NCBI RefSeq assembly: GCF_009755815.1
Contig: NZ_WRPK01000002.1
Span: 1 to 64,000 of the forward strand
Length of the DNA: 64,000 nt
Source: Flavisphingomonas formosensis
Lineage (GTDB): Bacteria > Pseudomonadota > Alphaproteobacteria > Sphingomonadales > Sphingomonadaceae
Direction: 5' to 3'
Positions 1 to 9,244 of this stretch are shown here, piece by piece. The first letter of the stretch is position 1; each line of letters opens with the position of its first letter. The position numbers and the translations under genes are program-made. The notes under the pieces were generated by a model that saw only the letters and a list, made by a program, of their open reading frames with translations, made no database searches and had not been told where the DNA came from.

Positions 1-136
1 CCGTCACTCCCACCGCAGAAATCATCTCGCTGCGAAGCTCGTCCGCAAGCTGCCGCAACTGCCCAGGCTCCAGCCCCCGCAGATCCTCCGGCGTGTCAAC
101 GGTATCAAGAAGCGGCGTTTCGAGACGATCGGTCAT
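1..136 (-). CDS. dxs: 1-deoxy-D-xylulose-5-phosphate synthase, N-terminal fragment
   Basis: Only the first 45 codons are inside the window; the gene runs off the left edge. The translated start reads [19 protein letters not shown] and continues with a '[13 protein letters not shown]' helix, which is the characteristic N-terminus of Dxs, the thiamine-diphosphate enzyme that joins pyruvate and glyceraldehyde 3-phosphate in the first step of the MEP isoprenoid pathway. The thiamine-binding and catalytic parts lie outside, so the assignment rests on the N-terminus alone. The ATG at 136 opens onto a 127-base gap before the next gene on the same strand. The window also carries ispH, a later enzyme of the same pathway, at 11910. 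Confidence 0.85.
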   Translation of the reverse strand, partial: MTDRLETPLLDTVDTPEDLRGLEPGQLRQLADELRSEMISAVGVT

Positions 137-263
137 CGCGCGGCCTTAGACCAGACACCCCGTGCTGTCGAACGAAAGCGGGTCGCAGATGGGTGAAATG
201 GCCATCGAGATTTCGTGCAGCGCCTGCAATCATTGGGGTAGATTGCGGTTCGCGCGTGATCGT

Positions 264-1004
264 TCAACCGGCCACCGCATAGCGGCCGCGCTTGAGAAAT
301 CGATCCCAATCCTCCTCGCCACAAGCGGCCAGAACCGCCTCGTCCTGCGCACGCAACGCATCCAGCGAAGCGACCGCGCGATCGAAGGCAGGCCGTGCCG
401 AAAGCTCGCGATACCAGCGGCCGATCGACGGGTGCGCCGCCGCCAGCGCCGCTTCACCGCCGTCCGCGAACCAGGGGAAGAAGAGGATCGCCCCGCGCAC
501 GCAGGGCAGCACGGAGATGTCGGCGATCGAATAGGCATCGCCGCCGAGATAGGGCGCCGCTCCCAGCCGGCGATCGATCACCGCAAACAGATCGCGAACC
601 TGGCTCGTATAGCGATCGAGCGCATAATCGCTGCCCGGCGGCGCATAGCGCAGGAAGTGGACATATTGCCCGATCATCGGCCCGAACGAACTCATCTGCA
701 GCATCAACCATTGCAACTCGGTGGAGCGCGCGATCGGATCCGCGGACAACCCCCATCTCGCTTTCTCGGCGAGATAGATCAGGATCGCGCCGCTCTCGAA
801 CACCGTCGCCGGCGTACCGCCGGGGCCGTCCTGGTCGACGATCACCGGAACCTTGTGATTGGGGCTCAGTGCCTCGAACGCGGGCTCGAACTGCGCGCCG
901 GAAAAGATCGCGACGTGGCGCAGGCGATAGGCAAGGCCCGTCTCCTCCAACATGATCGCGACCTTCTGCACATTCGGGCTGACCACCCCGTAGAGATCGA
1001 TCAT
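264..1004 (-). CDS. glutathione S-transferase family protein
   Basis: The 246-residue protein has the two-domain layout of soluble glutathione transferases: a thioredoxin-like N-terminal domain (about 1-85, starting MIDLYGVVSPNVQKV, with the cis-proline 'KVPVI' and the 'ESGAILIYLAEK' glutathione-binding turn) and an all-helical C-terminal domain with 'YSIADISVLP'. It resembles the YfcG/YghU group, but the substrate cannot be read from sequence. The ATG at 1004 overlaps the stop of the SnoaL-like gene upstream by four bases (ATGA), so the two are probably translationally coupled at the end of the catabolic cassette. An in-frame extension to 1136 would lie inside the upstream gene and is rejected. 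Glutathione transferases in such cassettes often remove halogens, cleave ethers or detoxify intermediates; that role is inference. Confidence 0.88.
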   Translation of the reverse strand: MIDLYGVVSPNVQKVAIMLEETGLAYRLRHVAIFSGAQFEPAFEALSPNHKVPVIVDQDGPGGTPATVFESGAILIYLAEKARWGLSADPIARSTELQWLMLQMSSFGPMIGQYVHFLRYAPPGSDYALDRYTSQVRDLFAVIDRRLGAAPYLGGDAYSIADISVLPCVRGAILFFPWFADGGEAALAAAHPSIGRWYRELSARPAFDRAVASLDALRAQDEAVLAACGEEDWDRFLKRGRYAVAG

Positions 1005-1552
1005 GCCGGCTCCCCGAACAGATGCGCCGCGGCCTCCGCCGAGACGACGCCGAAATCCGGCGCCGAGATCGCGCCGTCGCCGCCGACCTGCTCGCTCAGG
1101 ATGGAATGGCGCTTGAAGAAGAGGCCGGTGATCCACCAGCGTCCGTCGCTTCGCGCATAGCGTGCGTCATAGAGACCGGAGATGCGGATCACCGTGCGCG
1201 TGTCATAATTATAGGCGAACATGTGGAGCCGCCAGGTCGCGGTCGCCGCGTCCGGTCCTTCGAAACGGATGATCGGATTGAGCCCGAAATGATTTTCCTG
1301 CCGCGCCGGATCCATGCCGAGGTCGATGAAGAACTGCACGAAGGCGTCGCGATCGCGCCAGACCGGCATGTCCTCGAACTCGATATGGATCTCGCCGGGC
1401 GCGAACAGATCGCGCAGCACTTCCGGCTGCTTCAGGTCGATCGCGCGCCAATAGCCCTGCTGCAGCTCGCGGATCCGCTCGGCATCCTCCAACTCGCGCA
1501 CCCGATCCGACAGGCGGGCGACGAGGGCGGCGAGATCTTCGGTCTGCGACAT
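1001..1552 (-). CDS. SnoaL-like/NTF2-fold family protein
   Basis: The 183-residue protein opens with a predicted helix (LAALVARLSDRVRELEDAE) followed by 'RIRELQQGYWRAIDLKQPEVLRDLF', the usual start of SnoaL-like cone-fold domains that host small hydrophobic substrates. Members include ketosteroid isomerases, scytalone dehydratase and ring-hydroxylating oxygenase small subunits. No catalytic set could be named with confidence. The ATG at 1552 was chosen because an AGGAG lies seven bases upstream; a longer frame up to 1666 runs into an inverted repeat and is not believed. Its position between two ketosteroid-dehydrogenase-like flavoenzymes and a glutathione transferase suggests an isomerase, hydratase or lyase in the same pathway (inference). 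Confidence 0.82.
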   Translation of the reverse strand: MSQTEDLAALVARLSDRVRELEDAERIRELQQGYWRAIDLKQPEVLRDLFAPGEIHIEFEDMPVWRDRDAFVQFFIDLGMDPARQENHFGLNPIIRFEGPDAATATWRLHMFAYNYDTRTVIRISGLYDARYARSDGRWWITGLFFKRHSILSEQVGGDGAISAPDFGVVSAEAAAHLFGEPA

Positions 1553-1579
1553 ATCCACTCCTCTCATGCTTCCCCTCCC

Positions 1580-1668
1580 CGTTCGGGCTGAGCCTGTCGA
1601 AGCCCTTTCCTTCTTTCTTTCAGTGGCCTGAAGAGAAAGGGAGGGCTTCGACAGGCTCAGCCCCAACG
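1580..1668. repeat. inverted repeat of the CTTCGACAGGCTCAG family
   Basis: Two arms of roughly 30 bases face each other: the left arm contains GAGCCTGTCGAAGCCC (about 1590-1605) and the right arm GGGCTTCGACAGGCTCAG (about 1643-1660), separated by a pyrimidine-rich spacer. The 15-base core is a very common intergenic repeat in sphingomonads. It lies between the SnoaL-like gene and the flavoenzyme gene that precedes it on the minus strand and could form a long hairpin in the mRNA, acting as a stability element or attenuator inside the cassette. Confidence 0.85.
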
Positions 1669-1685
1669 GTGAAACGGAATCTGCG

Positions 1686-3179
1686 TCACGCCTTGGCCAG
1701 CACCCCCTCGGACGCCACCGGCTCGGCCGCGGCGGCCTGGCGCCCCGCCGCCCGGCCGAAGAAGGTCACGTCCGCCACGGACATTCCGCTGGCATAGCCC
1801 GCCGAGGTGCGCGGGATGCCCGCCACGGTGCGGCCGGCGGCATAGAGGCCGGGAATGGGTTTGCGCGTGTTCGGCGTCACCACCTCGCCGGTCGCCAGCA
1901 CGTCGAGCCCGCCGAGCGTGAAGATATGCGGGCTGATGTCGCGCAGATGATAGCTGATCAGCGCATAGGGCGCCGTATCGAAGGGCTGCAGCCAGCGCGG
2001 CGCCTTGCGGAACAGCGGGTCCTCGCCCTTCGCCGCATGCGCATTGTAATAGGCTACGGTGTGCTGGAGCATGCCAGGCGGCAGCGGGCTCTCGCGCTCT
2101 ACCTCCTCCACCGTCTCGCCGACCGCCACGATCTCGGTGCCATTCATATATTCCGGCCGCGCGAAATTGCGGTTGTCGATGAACATATAGGCCTCGGCCC
2201 TGTCCTGCTTCAGGATCGCGGCACCGATGCGGCCGATATAGCTGTCCTCGGCGACGAAGCGCTGGCCGCTATTGTTGACGAAGATGCCGTAGGTGAGGTC
2301 CGCGGGCGGATAGCTCGCGACGCAGATGAACGCCTCGCCCATGTTGATCGCCTGGCCGCCGGCCGCGACGCCCATCAATATGCCGTCACCCATGTCGCCC
2401 GGATTGCCGTGGCGCAGGCCGACCTTGGCATAGGCCGGAATATGCTGCGCGGTCATCTGCTCGTTCATCACGAAGCCGCCGGCGCACAGGATCACGCCGC
2501 GCGTCGCCTCGACGAAGACGTCGCGATTGTCCATGCGGACGACCAGGCCGCGAACCCTCCCGTCATCGTCCTGGATCAGCGCAGTGGCGCGTGCGTCATA
2601 GCGCACGTCGGTGCCGATGCGATGCACCTCCTTGATCAGCGCGCCCATCAGCACCTGGCCGCCATTATGGTCGGCATCGGCGGGCAGATGCGCGCGCGGC
2701 ACGGGCTTGGCGACCGCGGAGAAGGGATAGACCCGCTCGTTTCCCGAATATTGCAGCGAATCGCCGGTCATCGCGACAACGTCACGCCCGTCGAACAGGC
2801 GGCGGTTGTAAGGGACGCCGTTCGCCTCCATCCAATCGAAATGGGCGGCCGCGCCCTCGACGAACATGTCGATCCGCGCGGGATCGCAATTGTCGCCGAA
2901 GCATTCCATCAAATAGGCCCGAAAATTCTCGCTCGTATCCTCGATGCCGAGCGCCTTGTGGATCGTCGTCCCGCCGCTGCCGCCGAGATACATTTCGCAG
3001 GCCGAGAGCATGGTCGATCCGCCGCCGCCGCTCGACCGCTCGAACAGCATCACCTCGCGGCCTGCGCGGCGGGCCTCTATCGCCGCGCAGGCGCCCGCAC
3101 CGCCGAGGCCGACGATCGCCACCTCGGTGGAAAGATCGAACCCATCTATGTCCGCCAGGCGCCGGATCAGGCTCATCAT
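1686..3179 (-). CDS. FAD-dependent oxidoreductase, 3-ketosteroid dehydrogenase/fumarate reductase flavoprotein family
   Basis: The 497-residue protein has an FAD-binding Rossmann motif GLGGAG at residues 24-29, followed by 'RAGREVMLFERSSGGGGSTMLSACEMYLGG', the flavin-contacting segment of the succinate dehydrogenase/fumarate reductase/KstD family. Near the C-terminus 'PIPGLYAAGRTVAGIPRTSAGYASGMS' matches the second FAD region. The closest functional idea is a 3-keto-(5-alpha)-steroid delta4-dehydrogenase such as TesI, because it sits directly beside a KstD-like partner as tesI does beside tesH in Comamonas; this is inference. The ATG at 3179 overlaps the stop of the upstream gene (ATGA), so a longer frame reaching to 3911 is an artefact that covers the partner gene. 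No signal peptide, so probably cytoplasmic. Confidence 0.85.
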   Translation of the reverse strand: MMSLIRRLADIDGFDLSTEVAIVGLGGAGACAAIEARRAGREVMLFERSSGGGGSTMLSACEMYLGGSGGTTIHKALGIEDTSENFRAYLMECFGDNCDPARIDMFVEGAAAHFDWMEANGVPYNRRLFDGRDVVAMTGDSLQYSGNERVYPFSAVAKPVPRAHLPADADHNGGQVLMGALIKEVHRIGTDVRYDARATALIQDDDGRVRGLVVRMDNRDVFVEATRGVILCAGGFVMNEQMTAQHIPAYAKVGLRHGNPGDMGDGILMGVAAGGQAINMGEAFICVASYPPADLTYGIFVNNSGQRFVAEDSYIGRIGAAILKQDRAEAYMFIDNRNFARPEYMNGTEIVAVGETVEEVERESPLPPGMLQHTVAYYNAHAAKGEDPLFRKAPRWLQPFDTAPYALISYHLRDISPHIFTLGGLDVLATGEVVTPNTRKPIPGLYAAGRTVAGIPRTSAGYASGMSVADVTFFGRAAGRQAAAAEPVASEGVLAKA

Positions 3180-4879
3180 AGTCCTCCCGTTTCCATCGGC
3201 ACGCCGCACACATGCCCGGCGGCGCGATAGCCGAATGTCATCGCCGGCCCGAGCGTCGCCCCCGCGCCGGGATAATAGCGCCCGGTCACCGAGGCCGAGA
3301 CGTTGCCGACCGCATAGAGGCCGGCGATCGGCCGGCCCGCCTTGTCCAGCACCTGCGCATTCGCATCGCAGGCGACCCCGCCCTTGGTGCCGATGTCGCC
3401 GGCATGGATCTCGATGCCGTAGAAAGGCGGCTCGACGAGCGGCGCAAGGCAGGGATTGGGGCCGATCCGGACATCGCCGTAGATCAGGTCGTAGCTGTTC
3501 TCGCCGCGCTGGAAATCCTCGTCCTTGCCGGCCCTGGCAAAGCCGTTGAAGCGTGCCACCGTCGCCTCCAGCGCCGCCGGATCCACGCCGAGCTTGCCCG
3601 CCAACTCGCCGAGGCTCGGCGCCTGGGTCAGCAGGTCGCGGCGTACCGAGCGCTTCTGCATCCAGTCGAGATGCATGCCACCCGGCAGCAACGGTCCGAA
3701 CGGATATTCGCGCCGATAGCGCGCGTCGAACAGCAGCCAGGCCGGCAGGTTGCCGGGGGCGAACATCGCCTGCGCAGCCGCGGTATAGGCGGTCGATTCG
3801 TTGAAGAAGCGCTGCCCCGCACGATTTACCACGATCGCGCCCGGCATCGAGCGTTCGGTGAACAACGCGCGGGCGCGGTCCTCGCCCGGCAGGGTGATGG
3901 TCGGGCTCCACCAGGCCTCGTCGAGCAGATGCGTGCCGGCGCCGATCGCCTCCGCCGCGCGCAGCATGTCGCCGCGATTGCCCGGCGATGCGGCGGACCA
4001 GCGCTCGTCGGTAGGCCGTGGCAGATGCGCCTCGCGCAGCGCCTGATCATGCTCGAACCCGCCCGAGGCGAGGATCACGCCCTTGCGCGCGACGACCTGC
4101 ACCGGCTTGCCGCCGCGCATCACGGTGAGCCCCGTCACGCGGCCATCCTCGATGGCGAGGGCGCCGGCCGGGCTGCCCAGCCATAGCGGAATGTCGCGGT
4201 CGAGCATCGCGCGGCGCAGCCCGCCGACCAGGGCGTTGCCCATCGTCAGCCGGCGCGAGCGCATAGAACGCAGGCGCCCGGGCACGTCGCTGGCATAGCG
4301 CCAGACCAGCCCCGCAATGACCTTGCGCCAGCCCGGCGCCTTGCTCAGCAGGATCGCACCCTCGCTGTTGGTATAGCCCATGAGCCCCATGACGCGGACC
4401 TGGCGGTGCTGCGCCTGCAACCGATCGAAATCGCGCCCCAGCCGGCGCGCATCGTAGGAAAGCGGATCGATCGAGCGGCCGCCGGTTCGCGATCCGGGCT
4501 GCTCCTGATAATAGTCCGCATAATGCTGCATGGCGATGTAGCGGACCTCGGTCGCCTCGTGCAGCCAGCGCAACATGTGGTGGCCGGTATCGACGAAGGC
4601 GGCGATGTTCGCCTCGGGCACGTCGTTGCCGGCAAGCGCGCGCATATAGGCCATGGCGGATTCGCGGTCGTCCGGTATGCCGACGCCGGGCATCAGATGA
4701 TTGCACGGGATCCAGAGTCCGCCGCCCGACGTGGCGGAGGTGCCGCCATAGACGTCCGCCTTCTCGACCACGAGCACCGACGCGCCGAGATCGGCGGCGC
4801 GGATCGCCGCCGTCATGCCGCCCGCGCCGGAGCCCACCACCACGACATCGAAGACCGTTTCCGCGCTTGCAGCCACCAT
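3176..4879 (-). CDS. 3-ketosteroid delta1-dehydrogenase-like FAD oxidoreductase
   Basis: The 567-residue protein starts with a textbook FAD motif GSGAGG at 16-21 and an acidic residue (Glu39) ending the second strand, then 'YGGTSATSGGGLWIPCNHL', typical of KstD enzymes. The C-terminal stretch 'GNVSASVTGRYYPGAGATLGP' carries the tyrosine and glycine that line the active site in characterised KstD enzymes (Tyr487 and Gly491 of the Rhodococcus enzyme; correspondence judged by eye). Length fits the family (about 510-570). KstD enzymes introduce the C1-C2 double bond in ring A of 3-ketosteroids. Relatives also act on other cyclic ketones, so the steroid substrate is not proven. It overlaps the next flavoenzyme gene by four bases and is the first structural gene after the AraC-type regulator. 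Confidence 0.87.
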   Translation of the reverse strand: MVAASAETVFDVVVVGSGAGGMTAAIRAADLGASVLVVEKADVYGGTSATSGGGLWIPCNHLMPGVGIPDDRESAMAYMRALAGNDVPEANIAAFVDTGHHMLRWLHEATEVRYIAMQHYADYYQEQPGSRTGGRSIDPLSYDARRLGRDFDRLQAQHRQVRVMGLMGYTNSEGAILLSKAPGWRKVIAGLVWRYASDVPGRLRSMRSRRLTMGNALVGGLRRAMLDRDIPLWLGSPAGALAIEDGRVTGLTVMRGGKPVQVVARKGVILASGGFEHDQALREAHLPRPTDERWSAASPGNRGDMLRAAEAIGAGTHLLDEAWWSPTITLPGEDRARALFTERSMPGAIVVNRAGQRFFNESTAYTAAAQAMFAPGNLPAWLLFDARYRREYPFGPLLPGGMHLDWMQKRSVRRDLLTQAPSLGELAGKLGVDPAALEATVARFNGFARAGKDEDFQRGENSYDLIYGDVRIGPNPCLAPLVEPPFYGIEIHAGDIGTKGGVACDANAQVLDKAGRPIAGLYAVGNVSASVTGRYYPGAGATLGPAMTFGYRAAGHVCGVPMETGGL

Positions 4880-5067
4880 CCGGCTTTCCCGTCCGCGCGC
4901 CGCCTCATGCCTGTTCCGGCATGTCTAGGCGCCTCTCCCTCGCCGGGGATGTGCCGGGATTCCGGAGGGGCAGCAAGGCCGCCGCCCACCGCGCGATGAT
5001 GCGCGCGGCGTTCCTTGTCCGGAAATCTTCCTTTGGCCGCTCCGCTTGGGCGGAAGCCGCCGGCCCG

Positions 5068-5958
5068 TCAGTGCCGGGTCTCGCGGCCTGCGTCGGATGC
5101 GCGATGCTGGCGGGTGCGGCGGCGATAATCCTGCGGGGTCTCGCCCGAAAGCTTGCGGAAGGCGAGCGAGAAGCTGCTCGAGCTGGAGAAGCCCAGCCGA
5201 TAGGCGATGTCCTTCATCAGCCATTCGGTATCGGCGAGCAGCGCCTGCGCCTTCTTGAGCCTTACGTCCTCGATATAGCTGTACACCGTCTTGCCGGTGG
5301 TCTGCTTGAAGGCGCGGGTGAGATGGCGGCGGCTGATCCCGGCGATTTCGCTCAGTTCCTGCAGCGAGGGGCTGTTTTCCTGGCCCTCGACGAAATCGGT
5401 GATCAGGCGGAGCTGCCGGCGGGACAGGCCGCCGCTGTACAGCGTCGCCTGCGTCGGCTGCTCGTTGAGGAAACGCGCCAGCTCGATGATCACCATGCTG
5501 GTGAGGATATCGATCATCGTGCGATGCCCGAGGCCGGGCGTGCGCAGCTCCTGGCCAAGCCGGATCAGCGCATTGGCGACGTTGGTCTGCTTGAGGTCGA
5601 TATAGCCTTCGAGCAGGCGGCGATCATAAATGTCGATGTCTGCCGCATAGGTGCGAAACGTCTCCTGCGAGAATTGGCAGCTGACGATTTCGTTGGGGCC
5701 GCTCGAATGCTGGACTTCCAGCGGCACTTCGGCGGGCAGCAGCATCATTCGGCCGATCTGCTGAAAATCCTGCTTGAAATGCGGCAGCCGATAGCGCGCC
5801 AAAGCCATCCGCGGCAGCGGAAGCTGCTGCAGTGAGATGGTATGCAGCGGCATCTTGTAGACGGTATCCACCGTCTCCCGAACGAATTGCGATGTCAGGT
5901 CTGCAACTGCCGTTTGCGTAGCAACCCTGACGGTTCTCGACTTGAACGAGACGTCCAT
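5068..5958 (-). CDS. AraC family transcriptional regulator
   Basis: The 296-residue protein ends in the double helix-turn-helix DNA-binding domain of AraC regulators (about 195-285): 'LQELSEIAGISRRHLTRAFK' is the first helix-turn-helix and 'DIAYRLGFSSSSSFSLAFRK' the second. The N-terminal two thirds (about 1-190) is a ligand- or partner-binding region not assignable to a known sensor. The ATG at 5958 follows GAGGAG with good spacing; an in-frame extension upstream is not supported. It is on the same strand as, and 188 bases upstream of, the two flavoenzyme genes, which makes it the likely activator of that cassette. A GC-rich hairpin at 4989-5008 lies between them. Confidence 0.9.
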   Translation of the reverse strand: MDVSFKSRTVRVATQTAVADLTSQFVRETVDTVYKMPLHTISLQQLPLPRMALARYRLPHFKQDFQQIGRMMLLPAEVPLEVQHSSGPNEIVSCQFSQETFRTYAADIDIYDRRLLEGYIDLKQTNVANALIRLGQELRTPGLGHRTMIDILTSMVIIELARFLNEQPTQATLYSGGLSRRQLRLITDFVEGQENSPSLQELSEIAGISRRHLTRAFKQTTGKTVYSYIEDVRLKKAQALLADTEWLMKDIAYRLGFSSSSSFSLAFRKLSGETPQDYRRRTRQHRASDAGRETRH

Positions 5959-6102
5959 CCCAGCTCCTCTGCCCCTTTGCGCTTTTTGGGACAGCTTTTC
6001 ATTCCGGGCCGAAGACGTCAAGATGCTCACAAGGAGATACGCTTCCGAAACGGCCGGCTGTGGGCCATGTCGGATGAGAACGAGATTGCCATCAACGCAA
6101 AC

Positions 6103-6135
6103 GCCATCCCGCCCGGGTTGTTTCGGCGGAATGGC
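6103..6135 (-). terminator. candidate terminator after the gcv operon
   Basis: GCCATCCCGCC (6103-6113) and GGCGGAATGGC (6125-6135) form an 11-base-pair stem with one mismatch and an 11-base loop, starting 19 bases past the gcvPB stop on the minus strand. The following bases are only weakly T-rich (GTTTGCGTTG). A plausible end point of the gcv transcript before the araC gene. Confidence 0.45.
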
Positions 6136-6153
6136 CCGATTCGCGATGGCGGC

Positions 6154-7722
6154 CTATTCGGCCGCTTCGGCGACCTCCGGCTCGCGCCAGACCAGCACGG
6201 GCTTGCGCGCGGCGGCCGTTTCGTCGAGCCGGCGACGCGGCGCGAGATGCGGCGCGCCCTTGAGCGCGGGATCGCCCTGCCGCGCCCGGTTCGCCACCGA
6301 TCGCAGCGCGCCGATGAACTGATCGAGCGCGGCCTTGCTCTCCGTCTCGGTCGGCTCGACCAGCATGGCGCCGTGGACGACCAGCGGGAAATACATGGTC
6401 ATCGGGTGAAAACCCTCGTCGATCAGCCCCTTGGCGATGTCGAGCGTGGTGAAGCCTTCGGCCATGCCCTCGTCGGAGAAGAGCGCCTCGTGCATGCACG
6501 GCCCGCTCGCGGCGAAGGGCGCATCCAGCACGTCCTCGAGGCTGCGCAGCACGTAATTGGCGTTGAGTACCGCGTCTTCGGCAACCTGGCGCAGCCCGTC
6601 GGCGCCATGGCTCAGCATATAGGCAGCCGCGCGCACGAACATGCCCATCTGGCCGTGGAAGGCGACCATGCGGCCGAAGCTGTCGCCATGATGGTCTTCC
6701 GCGGTCTCCTCCTCGATCAGCACGAAGCGATCGCCCTGCCGCTCGATGAAGGGCAGCGGCGCATAGGGGGCGAGCGCGGCGGAGAGCACCACCGGCCCCG
6801 CGCCGGGGCCGCCCCCGCCATGCGGGGTGGAAAAGGTCTTGTGCAGGTTGATATGCATCGCATCGACGCCGAGGTCGCCGGGGCGCACCCGGCCGACGAT
6901 CGCGTTGAAATTGGCGCCGTCGCAATAGACCAGCGCGCCGGCTGCGTGAACCGCGTCCGAGATCGCCTTCATGTCGCGCTCGAACAGGCCGCAGGTGTTG
7001 GGATTGGTGATCATCACCGCCGCCACGTCCGGCCCGAGCCGCGCCTGGAGCGCCGCGAGATCGACGCGGCCTTCTGCCGTTGCGGGAATATTCTCCACCG
7101 CATAGCCGCAGAAGGCGGCGGTCGCCGGATTGGTGCCATGCGCGCTTTCGGGAACAAGGATCACGCGCCGTGCATCGCCCCGCGCCTCCAGCGCCGAACG
7201 GATGGCGAGCAGGCCGCACAGTTCGCCATGCGCGCCCGCCTTGGGGCTCATCGCGACGGCGGTCATGCCGGTGAGCTTGACCAGCCATTCGCCGACCAGA
7301 TGGATCAGCGCCAACCCGCCCTGCACCGTATCGACCGGCTGGAGCGGATGGATGTCGGCGAAGCCCGGCAGCCGCGCCATGCGCTCGTTGAGCCGCGGAT
7401 TATGCTTCATCGTGCAGGAGCCGAGCGGAAAGAGCCCGAGGTCGATCGCGTAATTCTGCCGGCTGAGGCGGGTATAATGGCGCACGGCCTCAGGCTCGGT
7501 GAGGCCCGGCAGACCGATCGGCCGGCTACGCTCCAGCCCGCCAAGCCGCGACGCGCCGCCCGCCGGCACGTCGATATCGACGCCGGTACGCGCCGTTCCG
7601 CCAATCTCGAAGATCAGCGGCTCCTCCAGCATCAGCGCGCGATTTCCGGTGAAGGTCTCCACCGCGCCACCGCCCGAGGCGTCGCCCATTTCCGGCCGCC
7701 AGCCGCTCGCATTCACGCTCAT
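6154..7722 (-). CDS. gcvPB: glycine dehydrogenase (decarboxylating), subunit 2
   Basis: This 522-residue protein is the C-terminal half of the split P-protein of the glycine cleavage system. It carries the pyridoxal-phosphate lysine motif '[16 protein letters not shown]' around residue 290 and '[11 protein letters not shown]'-type residues before it (here [10 protein letters not shown]). Together with subunit 1 it decarboxylates glycine and passes the aminomethyl group to the lipoyl arm of GcvH. The ATG at 7722 overlaps the stop of gcvPA by four bases, which favours equal synthesis of the two subunits. It is the last gene of the riboswitch-controlled gcvT-H-PA-PB operon. The two-subunit form is usual in sphingomonads and many other bacteria. 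Confidence 0.96.
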   Translation of the reverse strand: MSVNASGWRPEMGDASGGGAVETFTGNRALMLEEPLIFEIGGTARTGVDIDVPAGGASRLGGLERSRPIGLPGLTEPEAVRHYTRLSRQNYAIDLGLFPLGSCTMKHNPRLNERMARLPGFADIHPLQPVDTVQGGLALIHLVGEWLVKLTGMTAVAMSPKAGAHGELCGLLAIRSALEARGDARRVILVPESAHGTNPATAAFCGYAVENIPATAEGRVDLAALQARLGPDVAAVMITNPNTCGLFERDMKAISDAVHAAGALVYCDGANFNAIVGRVRPGDLGVDAMHINLHKTFSTPHGGGGPGAGPVVLSAALAPYAPLPFIERQGDRFVLIEEETAEDHHGDSFGRMVAFHGQMGMFVRAAAYMLSHGADGLRQVAEDAVLNANYVLRSLEDVLDAPFAASGPCMHEALFSDEGMAEGFTTLDIAKGLIDEGFHPMTMYFPLVVHGAMLVEPTETESKAALDQFIGALRSVANRARQGDPALKGAPHLAPRRRLDETAAARKPVLVWREPEVAEAAE

Positions 7723-9086
7723 GCCAGTTCCTCCGCCAGTGCACCGGCCAGGGCCGCCACATCCTCGTCGCTCGCCGTCTCGGTGACGGCCACCACCATG
7801 CCGTTCGCAAGGCTCTCGGAACCGGGATAGAGCCGCCCCAGCGCCACGCCTCCGAGGATGCCGCGATCGGCCAGCGCCCGCACCAGCGGCCGCGCCTCAC
7901 GATCCAGCCGCAACACGAACTCGTTGAAGAAGGGGCCGTTGACCAGCTCGACGCCGGGAACCGCGGCCAGCCGATCGGCCGCTGCGACCGCCTTCAGATG
8001 ATTGGCCTCGGCCAGGCGGCGCAGGCCGACCTCGCCGAGCATGCTGAGATGGATGGTGAAGGCGAGCGCGCACAGCCCCGAATTGGTGCAGATGTTAGAC
8101 GTCGCCTTCTCGCGCCGGATATGCTGCTCGCGCGTCGACAAGGTGAGCACGAAACCGCGCTTGCCGTCCGCATCCACCGTCTCGCCTGCAAGCCGGCCCG
8201 GCATCTGCCGCACAAACTTCTCGCGCGTCGCGAACAGGCCGACATAGGGCCCGCCGAACTGCAGGCCGACGCCGAGCGACTGGCCCTCGCCCACAACGAT
8301 GTCCGCCCCCATCTCGCCGGGGGAACGGATCGCGCCGAGCGACACCGGTTCCGTCACCACCGCGATCAGCAACGCACCCTTCTCGTGCGCCCGCGCGGCG
8401 AGCTCGGACAGGTCGGCGACATGGCCGAAGATGTTCGGATTCTGCACGACGACGCAGCTGGTGTCGCCGTCGATCGCCGCGATCAGCCGTTCGATATCGT
8501 CCCCCGGCGCGCCCGGCGTCAGATCGGGCAGCGCGGTTTCCAACGCGTCGCCGGTGAACTTCGCCATCGTCTTCGCGACCGACACATAATGCGGATGGAG
8601 GCCGGCCGAGAGCAGCGCCTTGCCGCGCCGCGTGATCCGGCGCGCCATGCCGATCGCCTCCCAACAGGCGGTCGAGCCGTCGTACATGGAGGCGTTGGCC
8701 ACCTCGCATCCCGTGAGCCGCGCGACCTGGGTCTGGAACTCGAACAGCACCTGCAGCGTGCCCTGCGCGATTTCCGGCTGATAGGGCGTGTAGGCAGTCA
8801 GGAACTCACCGCGCTGGATCAGATGATCGACGCTCGCCGGCACATGGTGGCGATAGGCACCGGCACCGAGGAAGAAGGGCGCATCGCCGGCCGCAAGATT
8901 GCGATTGGCCAGCGCCTTGAGCTGCCGTTCCACCGCCATCTCGGAGGCGTGCAGCGGCAATCCTTCGATCGGCCCGGAAAGCCGCGCCGCCTCGGGCACG
9001 TCGCGGAACAGATCGTCGATCGACGCGGCACCGATCGCGCCGAGCATCGCCTGGCGGTCGGAAGGCTGAAGAGGAAGATATCGCAT
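7719..9086 (-). CDS. gcvPA: glycine dehydrogenase (decarboxylating), subunit 1
   Basis: The 455-residue protein is the N-terminal half of the split P-protein. It starts [15 protein letters not shown] and contains the conserved '[18 protein letters not shown]' and '[15 protein letters not shown]' segments of the family. The protein acts in the cytoplasm as a heterotetramer with GcvPB. The ATG at 9086 is preferred: a GGGAG lies eight bases upstream, whereas a GTG six bases earlier would stand too close to it. A repeat element fills the 158-base gap to gcvH upstream, so the operon is interrupted by about 150 bases of palindromic DNA, which may adjust the ratio of H to P protein. Confidence 0.95.
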   Translation of the reverse strand: MRYLPLQPSDRQAMLGAIGAASIDDLFRDVPEAARLSGPIEGLPLHASEMAVERQLKALANRNLAAGDAPFFLGAGAYRHHVPASVDHLIQRGEFLTAYTPYQPEIAQGTLQVLFEFQTQVARLTGCEVANASMYDGSTACWEAIGMARRITRRGKALLSAGLHPHYVSVAKTMAKFTGDALETALPDLTPGAPGDDIERLIAAIDGDTSCVVVQNPNIFGHVADLSELAARAHEKGALLIAVVTEPVSLGAIRSPGEMGADIVVGEGQSLGVGLQFGGPYVGLFATREKFVRQMPGRLAGETVDADGKRGFVLTLSTREQHIRREKATSNICTNSGLCALAFTIHLSMLGEVGLRRLAEANHLKAVAAADRLAAVPGVELVNGPFFNEFVLRLDREARPLVRALADRGILGGVALGRLYPGSESLANGMVVAVTETASDEDVAALAGALAEELA

Positions 9087-9092
9087 CGGCAC

Positions 9093-9237
9093 GTCTCCCC
9101 CCTCCCTGCAAGGGAGGGGCTTGGGGTGGGTCGCGGCCGAGCGGGCTCGGTGCCCGCGAGGACGCTCTTCGCTTCGGAGGCCGGAGGCGCGCTGCGCTCG
9201 CCACCTACCCCCATCCCCTCCTTTGCGGGAGGGGAGT
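9093..9237. repeat. palindromic repeat element inside the gcv operon
   Basis: The outer arms are C-rich and G-rich complements (CCCTCCCTGCAAGGGAGGGG near 9102-9120 and CCCTCCTTTGCGGGAGGGG near 9217-9235), with an inner pair around GGGGTGGGTCG and CACCTACCCCCAT. The organisation is the same as in the block at 24018-24383: GC-rich mini-hairpins flanking a short core. No coding potential. Confidence 0.75.
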
Positions 9238-9244
9238 CATGACA

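Noticed and set aside
3180-3911. Fusion of the two ketosteroid-dehydrogenase-like genes suggested by one long open frame (1686-3911)
   Set aside because: The upstream part is a shifted-frame shadow of the first flavoenzyme; the true start at 3179 overlaps the first gene's stop.
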